Of a stretch of 28,628 bases of DNA, positions 23,396-28,628 are shown one piece after another. A program made the translations under genes and the position numbers. Each line of letters begins with the position of its first letter. The first letter of the stretch is position 1. The stretch covers positions 1 to 28,628 of the forward strand of contig JBJOII010000091.1 in assembly GCA_046047235.1 (NCBI GenBank). The letters run 5' to 3'. The notes beneath the pieces are model-generated. The model saw only the letters and a list, made by a program, of their open reading frames with translations, did no database searches and was not told where the DNA came from. The DNA comes from JBMTVN01 sp046047235. GTDB lineage: Bacteria; Verrucomicrobiota; Verrucomicrobiia; Limisphaerales; JAHDYP01.

Positions 23396-26300
23396 ATGAG
23401 TAAGCCGTCCATCCTCGATCTCATCACCAGCCCAAAAACCGAGATCCGCAACCAACCCCTCGAACAATTCCTGCTCAACTCAACCGCAGACGCCCTCCTC
23501 CATGCCTGCACCGAATTGGATGCATTCCGACGGAACCACCTGAACCTCTACGAACGCGTCCGCGCCCTGTTCTTCCTCTACGCCATCCACCGCTTCCACC
23601 TCCCGCCCAGACTCCAAAACAACAACCCAAAGGCGTCCATCCCCTTCGATGGACATGAACACCTCCTGAATCGACGCTTCGAAGAAGCCATCGACGCCTT
23701 CCTCCACCACCAAAGACAACACGGCCCCGGCGACGGCATCTCCAGCGCCCTCGCCGCCGCCTACCACCGGCTCGCCTTCCAAACGCTGGCCAACCAAGTC
23801 CGTAAAAGCGTCCGCAGCGTCGCCGGCAACCAGTGGATGTTCCGCACCGGCCACCCCGCCGACCAGCCCCTCCGCATAAGACCAGAACTCCTCCAACCCC
23901 ACTCCGACGGCACCTACCCCATCCTCAAGGAATCCACCCCGGTCCGCATGGACCTCTCCCACTGCGGCTGGAGCGATATCTTCTTCCTCGCCATGGACTA
24001 TCCCGAAGGCGCCCAGGTCCTCAACGTCTCCATCGACCTTGGTGTCCACGGACGCGATGCCTCACCACGCCCCCCGGTCGAAGCCTACCTCCGCGTCATC
24101 GATGAACCCGTCCTCCGCCTCACCAGTGTCGACCTCGGCGCCACCGCGGATATCACCAGCCTCGCCGAAATCTTCGACTTCGCCCGCGATTACCTCGGCC
24201 TCCTCAAAGCCGCCGTCATCGCCGGTGGCATCGTGCCGCCGGGCCTCGAAGGCAGCGGCCAACACCTCGATGAATTACTCACCCGCCTCTGCGGTCCCGG
24301 CCGCGGACTGGAACTGGTCAGCCGAGTCAACGATATCCCCAAAGGCTCGCGCCTGGCCGTCTCCACCAACCTGCTCGCCGCACTCATCAGCGCCTGCATG
24401 CGCGCCACCCGCCAAACCGCCTCGCTCACCGGCTCACTCCAGGAAAATGAACGCCGCATCGTCCTCGCCCGCGCACTCCTCGGTGAATGGCTCGGAGGCT
24501 CCGGCGGCGGATGGCAGGATAGCGGTGGTGTCTGGCCGGGAGTCAAACTCATCAACGGTATGACCGCGACCGACTCAGACCCGGAACACTCGATCAGCCG
24601 GGGGCGCCTCATGCCCAAACACCACATCCTCACCGACGCAGAATGCTCCGCCCAAACCCGCCAAAAACTCCAGGATAGCCTCGTCCTGGTCCACGGCGGC
24701 ATGGCGCAAAATGTCGGCCCCATCCTCGAGATGGTCACAGAAAAATACCTCCTGCGCTCAGGACCGGAATGGAACGCCCGCCAAGCCGCTCTGGACATCC
24801 TTCAGGAACTGCTCCAAGCCCTCCGACAAGGCGATGTCGCCGCCATGGGACGCGCTACCTCGCGCAATTTTCAGGAACCCCTGCAAACCATCATCCCCTG
24901 GGCCTCCAACCACTTCACCGAAACGCTCATCCACCGCACCAAAGCCGCGTTCAAGGACGACTACTGGGGGTTCTGGATGCTCGGCGGCATGAGCGGCGGC
25001 GGCATGGGCTTCATGTTCGCACCCCACCGCAAAGCCGAGGCCCAGCAGAAACTCCAGGAAATCATGAACCAAGCCCGCGAAGAACTGCAGCACGCCCTGC
25101 CCTTCGCCATGAACCCCGTGGTCTATGACTTCGCCATCAATGAACGGGGCACCTGGGCCGACCTCCTATCCGGTGAAAATGCCCTCATGCCCCCCGGCTA
25201 CTACACTCTCACCCTGCCCTCACTCCTCCAACGCGACCGCACCGCCCTCCCCCCCGCCCGCCGACGTGAACTGGATAAGTTCGGTGCCGCCTGCCGTAAC
25301 CGCCCCGAACTCAGCAATACGGTCCAGGCCCTCTTCGACATTCTCCTGCCCAAAGGGCAGGCAGAACAAAGCTCCGGCCCCTCTCTCCCCTCCCTGCTGC
25401 AAGACTTCGGCTTCGACCGCATCCAACACGAACAAATCCGCTCGGACCTCCGTAACGGCCGGATCGGCCTCGCCCAAAACCGACTACGCCCGGATGTCCT
25501 CATCGAGGATGTCCACCACGACGACGTCACCCAGCTCCCCGAATCCGCCTCCGAATCAACCGCACTCTCCAAAGTCGGACTCACCGCACTCCAACAGGGC
25601 GAAGTGGCCGTAGTCACTCTCGCCGCCGGCGCTGCCTCGCGCTGGACCCAAGGCGCCGGAGTCGTCAAAGCCCTCAATCCCTTCTGCAAGATGGCCGGCT
25701 CCCATCGCAGCTTCCTCGAAATCCACCTCGCCAAAACCCTCCATACCGGCCACCTCAGCGGTACCACCCCCGCCCACATTCTCACCACCAGCTACCTCTC
25801 CCATACCCCCATCCAAAACACCCTGAACCTCCACCAGAACTACGGATTCGACGGCCCACTCCTCCTCTCACCAGGCAAAAGTATCGGCCTCCGCCTCATC
25901 CCTACGGTCCGCGACCTGAAATTCGCCTGGGAGGAAATGCCCCAACAGGTGCTCGACCAACAACAGCAAAAAGTCAGGGAAAGCCTCCGAACCGCCCTGC
26001 AAAACTGGGCCCGCTCCACCGGCGAAACCAACGATTACACCGACAACCTCCCCCTCCAGTGCCTCCACCCCGTCGGCCACTGGTTCGAGATACCCAACCT
26101 CCTCCGTAACGGAACTCTCGCCAAGCTGCTCGCTCAACAACCCAACCTCAAATACCTCCTCCTCCATAATATCGATACACTCGGCGCTAACCTCGACCCC
26201 GCCATCCTCGGCCTCCATATCCAGTCAAAAGCAACGCTCTCCTTCGAAGTCATTACCCGACGTCTCGAAGACCGCGGAGGCGGCCTCGCCCGCATCAATG

Positions 26301-26746
26301 GCAAACCCCGCCTCGTCGAAGGCCTCGCCCTCCCCGACGAACGGGAAGAATTCAAACTCACTTACTACAACACTCTCACCACCTGGATCGACCTCGACCA
26401 ACTCCTCTCGGTATTCGAACTAAACCGCAACGATTTCCTCCCCTCCGCACCGCCCAGTGCAAACGACAAAATTCAGGCCGGCATCCGTAAGGTCGCCTCC
26501 CGTATGCCCACTTATATCACCCTGAAAGACGTCAAAAAACGCTGGGGACACGGCCAGGAAGACGTCTTCCCAGTCGCCCAATTCGAAAAACTATGGGGCG
26601 ATATGACCACCCTCCCGGAAATCCAGTCCAGCTTCATCGTGGTCCCGCGTAACCGCGGCCAACAACTCAAGGACCCCGCCCAACTCGACGGCTGGCTCCG
26701 CGACGGCTCCGCCGCCTACGTGGAAGACCTCTGCCACTGGACCTAA
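23396..26746 (+). CDS. Fused GHMP-kinase-like (L-fucokinase-type) and UDPGP-type nucleotidyltransferase
   Basis: A 1116-residue protein with no signal peptide, so cytoplasmic. Residues 1-180 are a helical domain I do not recognise. Residues 181-585 resemble the GHMP kinase half of L-fucokinase-type enzymes: MDLSHCGWSD (185-194, like DxxGGWxD), a glycine-rich loop IPKGSRLAVSTN (314-325), LGGSGGGWQDSGG (366-378) and GGMSGGGMGF (530-539). Residues 590-730 are a linker. Residues 735-1116 resemble a UDPGP-family uridylyltransferase: LAAGAASRWTQGAGVVKAL (742-760, with the conserved loop and Lys758), HNIDTLGA, GGGLARINGKPRLVEGLAL and TYYNTLTTWIDLD. The pair suggests sugar phosphorylation then nucleotide-sugar formation. 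In known fucokinase/pyrophosphorylase (FKP-type) enzymes the order is reversed. The substrate is unknown, and the kinase loop departs from consensus. Confidence 0.85.
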   Translation: MSKPSILDLITSPKTEIRNQPLEQFLLNSTADALLHACTELDAFRRNHLNLYERVRALFFLYAIHRFHLPPRLQNNNPKASIPFDGHEHLLNRRFEEAIDAFLHHQRQHGPGDGISSALAAAYHRLAFQTLANQVRKSVRSVAGNQWMFRTGHPADQPLRIRPELLQPHSDGTYPILKESTPVRMDLSHCGWSDIFFLAMDYPEGAQVLNVSIDLGVHGRDASPRPPVEAYLRVIDEPVLRLTSVDLGATADITSLAEIFDFARDYLGLLKAAVIAGGIVPPGLEGSGQHLDELLTRLCGPGRGLELVSRVNDIPKGSRLAVSTNLLAALISACMRATRQTASLTGSLQENERRIVLARALLGEWLGGSGGGWQDSGGVWPGVKLINGMTATDSDPEHSISRGRLMPKHHILTDAECSAQTRQKLQDSLVLVHGGMAQNVGPILEMVTEKYLLRSGPEWNARQAALDILQELLQALRQGDVAAMGRATSRNFQEPLQTIIPWASNHFTETLIHRTKAAFKDDYWGFWMLGGMSGGGMGFMFAPHRKAEAQQKLQEIMNQAREELQHALPFAMNPVVYDFAINERGTWADLLSGENALMPPGYYTLTLPSLLQRDRTALPPARRRELDKFGAACRNRPELSNTVQALFDILLPKGQAEQSSGPSLPSLLQDFGFDRIQHEQIRSDLRNGRIGLAQNRLRPDVLIEDVHHDDVTQLPESASESTALSKVGLTALQQGEVAVVTLAAGAASRWTQGAGVVKALNPFCKMAGSHRSFLEIHLAKTLHTGHLSGTTPAHILTTSYLSHTPIQNTLNLHQNYGFDGPLLLSPGKSIGLRLIPTVRDLKFAWEEMPQQVLDQQQQKVRESLRTALQNWARSTGETNDYTDNLPLQCLHPVGHWFEIPNLLRNGTLAKLLAQQPNLKYLLLHNIDTLGANLDPAILGLHIQSKATLSFEVITRRLEDRGGGLARINGKPRLVEGLALPDEREEFKLTYYNTLTTWIDLDQLLSVFELNRNDFLPSAPPSANDKIQAGIRKVASRMPTYITLKDVKKRWGHGQEDVFPVAQFEKLWGDMTTLPEIQSSFIVVPRNRGQQLKDPAQLDGWLRDGSAAYVEDLCHWT

Positions 26747-26778
26747 CCGTCCCGCCAGCGTCTCGCAGATGCCCGGAC

Positions 26779-26798
26779 CGGCCTGCAATAACAGGCCG
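26779..26798. terminator. Possible terminator hairpin in convergent gap
   Basis: A 7-bp stem CGGCCTG (26779-26785), loop CAATAA, complement CAGGCCG (26792-26798) sits in the 73-bp gap between convergent stop codons at 26746 and 26820. There is only CTTCC and no real T-run after it on either strand, so a Rho-independent role is uncertain. Confidence 0.4.
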
Positions 26799-26819
26799 CT
26801 TCCGCCTGCATCCACCAAT

Positions 26820-27464
26820 CTAAAATTCCACGTCCATCACCCGATACTCCCGCCAGTCCTTGTAATCAAAATGCCACCACTCGTTTTCGTAGACCGCAAA
26901 CCCCTCCGCCTCCATCACCCGACGCAATAACTCCCGCTTCGCAGCGGCCTCTTCACTACCACCAGGATAATCTACATGAGCTCGTTCACTAAACTCGTCG
27001 ACCATTGAAGGCATCTCCACCTCATCTCCAGTCTCCAGCAAATAGAGCGTCACATCCACCGCACACCCCCGGTTATGCTTCGATCCAGTCTTCGGATTTG
27101 CCACGAAACCAGCCTCCCGTTCCTCCTTCGAAACAGAATCCCACATTTCCTTGGTCACTCGCCACGGCCGATAAGCGTCCGTCACCAGAAGACCATAACC
27201 CTCCAGACGAAGGACCGCATTGGCTCGAACCAATGCCTCCGCAGCAGGTCGTTGCAACATCGCTCTGGCGTCACGATACAACGCCCTCCCCAGAAAGTTC
27301 GAACTCCCTGCATACAGAATGTTCAAGTGAATGGTTGGATCTAACTCCCGGAGTTCAACCAGATCCGGCTCACGAAACGTGCCCCTCTCCGTCGGCATGA
27401 CATGCCTGCATCCCAGAAAAAGCAAAACCAGCAGAAACAGAGGAAGTATCGTTCGCAGTCTCAT
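26820..27464 (-). CDS. VanX-type D-Ala-D-Ala dipeptidase lipoprotein (peptidase M15)
   Basis: The protein has 214 residues from the ATG at 27464; a GTG two codons upstream (27470) is an alternative. A lipoprotein signal peptide ends in the lipobox LFLGC (Cys19), so the enzyme is probably anchored in the outer membrane facing the periplasm. The M15D zinc motif SKHNRGCAVD gives His130 and Asp137, and ENEWWH gives Glu195 and His198. AYRPW with Arg99 is also conserved. VanX/DdpX enzymes hydrolyse D-Ala-D-Ala. In organisms without vancomycin-resistance genes, periplasmic forms are thought to serve peptidoglycan recycling, and no van genes are present here. It lies 57 bp after rlmN on the same strand, so co-transcription is possible. 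Length is typical and all catalytic residues are present. Confidence 0.92.
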   Translation of the reverse strand: MRLRTILPLFLLVLLFLGCRHVMPTERGTFREPDLVELRELDPTIHLNILYAGSSNFLGRALYRDARAMLQRPAAEALVRANAVLRLEGYGLLVTDAYRPWRVTKEMWDSVSKEEREAGFVANPKTGSKHNRGCAVDVTLYLLETGDEVEMPSMVDEFSERAHVDYPGGSEEAAAKRELLRRVMEAEGFAVYENEWWHFDYKDWREYRVMDVEF

Positions 27465-27521
27465 TTCCACTTGGTCCGCTCACACGAACTCGCGGCTACC
27501 TCAACCACAGTCACCCGGCAC

Positions 27522-28628
27522 TCAATAACCCACCGAAACATCCTCCCCCGCACCAGCCAGTTCCTTCTCAGTCCGCAACCTCAGCTGCCCGCAAGCAGCA
27601 TCAATATCATGCCCCTTCTCCCTTCTTAGAGTAGCCCTCACACCCTGCCTCATAAGGGACTCCAGGAAAGCCTGCTGCCTCCGGTCGTTCGGCCGACGCC
27701 AATCCAATCCATCCACCTTATTGTAGGGAATCAGGTTCACCTTCGCCCTCAGCTGACGCGCCATCTGCGCCAGCGGCCGAATCTGGTCGAGACCATCATT
27801 CACACCTTCAATCAGAATATACTCGAGCGTCACTGTCCGCCCGTTGGCCCGTAAAAAGTCCTCCACCGCAGCAGTTAATACCGCCAACGGATACTTCCGG
27901 TTCACCGGCATCAACCGCTGGCGCACCTCGTCGGTCGCCCCATGCAGCGAAATCGCCAGACCAAATTGAAAGGGCTCCTCCCCCAACCGCCGGATCTCCG
28001 GCGCCAAACCACTCGTCGAAACGGTGATCTTCCGCGCACCAATACCCATGCCCCACGATGCGTTCAGAATCCTCAAAGCTCCCATCAAGGCATCATAGTT
28101 GGCCAATGGCTCGCCCATCCCCATGATCACCAGGTTGTTCACCAGCCGATCCCGCCCAGGTTCCACCTCCATGCCCGACTCCTCACCCCGATACCAGCGC
28201 TCAACCGCCGCCACCTGCCCCACAATCTCATCCACCGTCAGATTCCGCTTCCACCCCGCCAAGCCACTCGCGCAAAACTTGCACCCGTATGCACAACCCA
28301 CCTGAGTCGAAACACAAAGGGTGAAGCGGTCACTGGCCTCCCCATACAACGCCGGGTTCGCAGGAATCAATACACTCTCCACCATCGAACCATCCCTGAG
28401 CTTCCAGAGAAACTTGCGGGTCGTATCCCCCGAACCCTGTACGCGAATCACCTCAGGAAGTTGAATCGTAAACTGCCGCGACAACGTTTCCCTCAGGGCC
28501 TGCGGAACATTGGTCATCTCCGACCAATCCCCCGCAGCCTTGGCATACAACCAGTCGAGCACCTGCGTCAGCCGGTAGGCCTGAACACCTAACCCAGCCA
28601 GCCGCGACGCCAAACCCTCCCGCTCTAA
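27522..28628 (-). CDS. rlmN: RlmN, 23S rRNA (and tRNA) adenine-C2 methyltransferase, 5' end outside window
   Basis: Radical SAM enzyme that methylates A2503 of 23S rRNA and, in E. coli, A37 of several tRNAs. The [4Fe-4S] motif CAYGCKFC is encoded at 28272-28295, preceded by CVSTQVG. The SAM-binding GMGEPLANYD, KITVSTSG, and SLHGATDEVRQRLMPVN motifs follow, and the C-terminal resolving cysteine is in DIDAACGQLR. 363 residues can be read from a TTG at 28613, but the frame stays open to the window edge as LEREG. RlmN proteins begin with a similar helix (…L…AYRxxQxxDWxY), so the true start most likely lies beyond 28628. It is marked as 5'-partial for that reason. ddpX-like gene downstream. Confidence 0.95.
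   Translation of the reverse strand, partial: LEREGLASRLAGLGVQAYRLTQVLDWLYAKAAGDWSEMTNVPQALRETLSRQFTIQLPEVIRVQGSGDTTRKFLWKLRDGSMVESVLIPANPALYGEASDRFTLCVSTQVGCAYGCKFCASGLAGWKRNLTVDEIVGQVAAVERWYRGEESGMEVEPGRDRLVNNLVIMGMGEPLANYDALMGALRILNASWGMGIGARKITVSTSGLAPEIRRLGEEPFQFGLAISLHGATDEVRQRLMPVNRKYPLAVLTAAVEDFLRANGRTVTLEYILIEGVNDGLDQIRPLAQMARQLRAKVNLIPYNKVDGLDWRRPNDRRQQAFLESLMRQGVRATLRREKGHDIDAACGQLRLRTEKELAGAGEDVSVGY

Overview
The window looks like a piece of a chromosome from the PVC group, most likely Verrucomicrobiota. The evidence is gene content: a PVC-type CxxCH/HEAT cytochrome-like protein, a DUF1080 (3-keto-disaccharide hydrolase fold) protein, a secreted sulfatase, a ceramidase-like protein and a single-gene CcoN-CcoO fusion. 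Most starts also lack a clear Shine-Dalgarno sequence. G+C is roughly 60% by eye. The + strand is C-rich over G throughout, whichever strand the genes are on.

Positions 1-14,840 are a loose set of mostly secreted proteins. They comprise an FmdB-type zinc ribbon (cut by the left edge), a divergent ROK sugar kinase, a sulfatase, a long intergenic stretch packed with palindromes, a choice-of-anchor-I protein with an inserted phytase-like domain, and a DUF1080/beta-helix fusion. After these come a tandem 10-bp repeat array, a PVC-type CxxCH/HEAT protein whose start codon appears lost at that array, a ceramidase-like protein and a small exported protein of unknown function. The mix suggests extracytoplasmic breakdown of glycans and perhaps lipids.

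Positions 14,847-23,266 are one compact minus-strand operon for a cbb3-type high-affinity cytochrome oxidase and its assembly factors: ccoI-ccoS-ccoNO-ccoQ-ccoP-ccoG-ccoH-(TauE/SafE-like). Gaps are 48 bp or less and there are several overlaps. CcoI and the SafE-like protein probably handle copper, CcoG and CcoH assist assembly, CcoNO is the catalytic core with one c-type heme, and CcoP is a short form with only one CxxCH.

Positions 23,396-28,628 hold a very large protein joining an L-fucokinase-like GHMP domain to a UDPGP-type nucleotidyltransferase, then a VanX-type D-Ala-D-Ala dipeptidase lipoprotein and the 23S rRNA methyltransferase RlmN (its 5' end runs off the right edge). The most unusual items are the kinase/nucleotidyltransferase fusion with an altered ATP loop, the repeat array that replaces a gene start, and the palindrome mosaic at 3063-3336. 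No CRISPR array, insertion sequence, tRNA or rRNA gene was seen.
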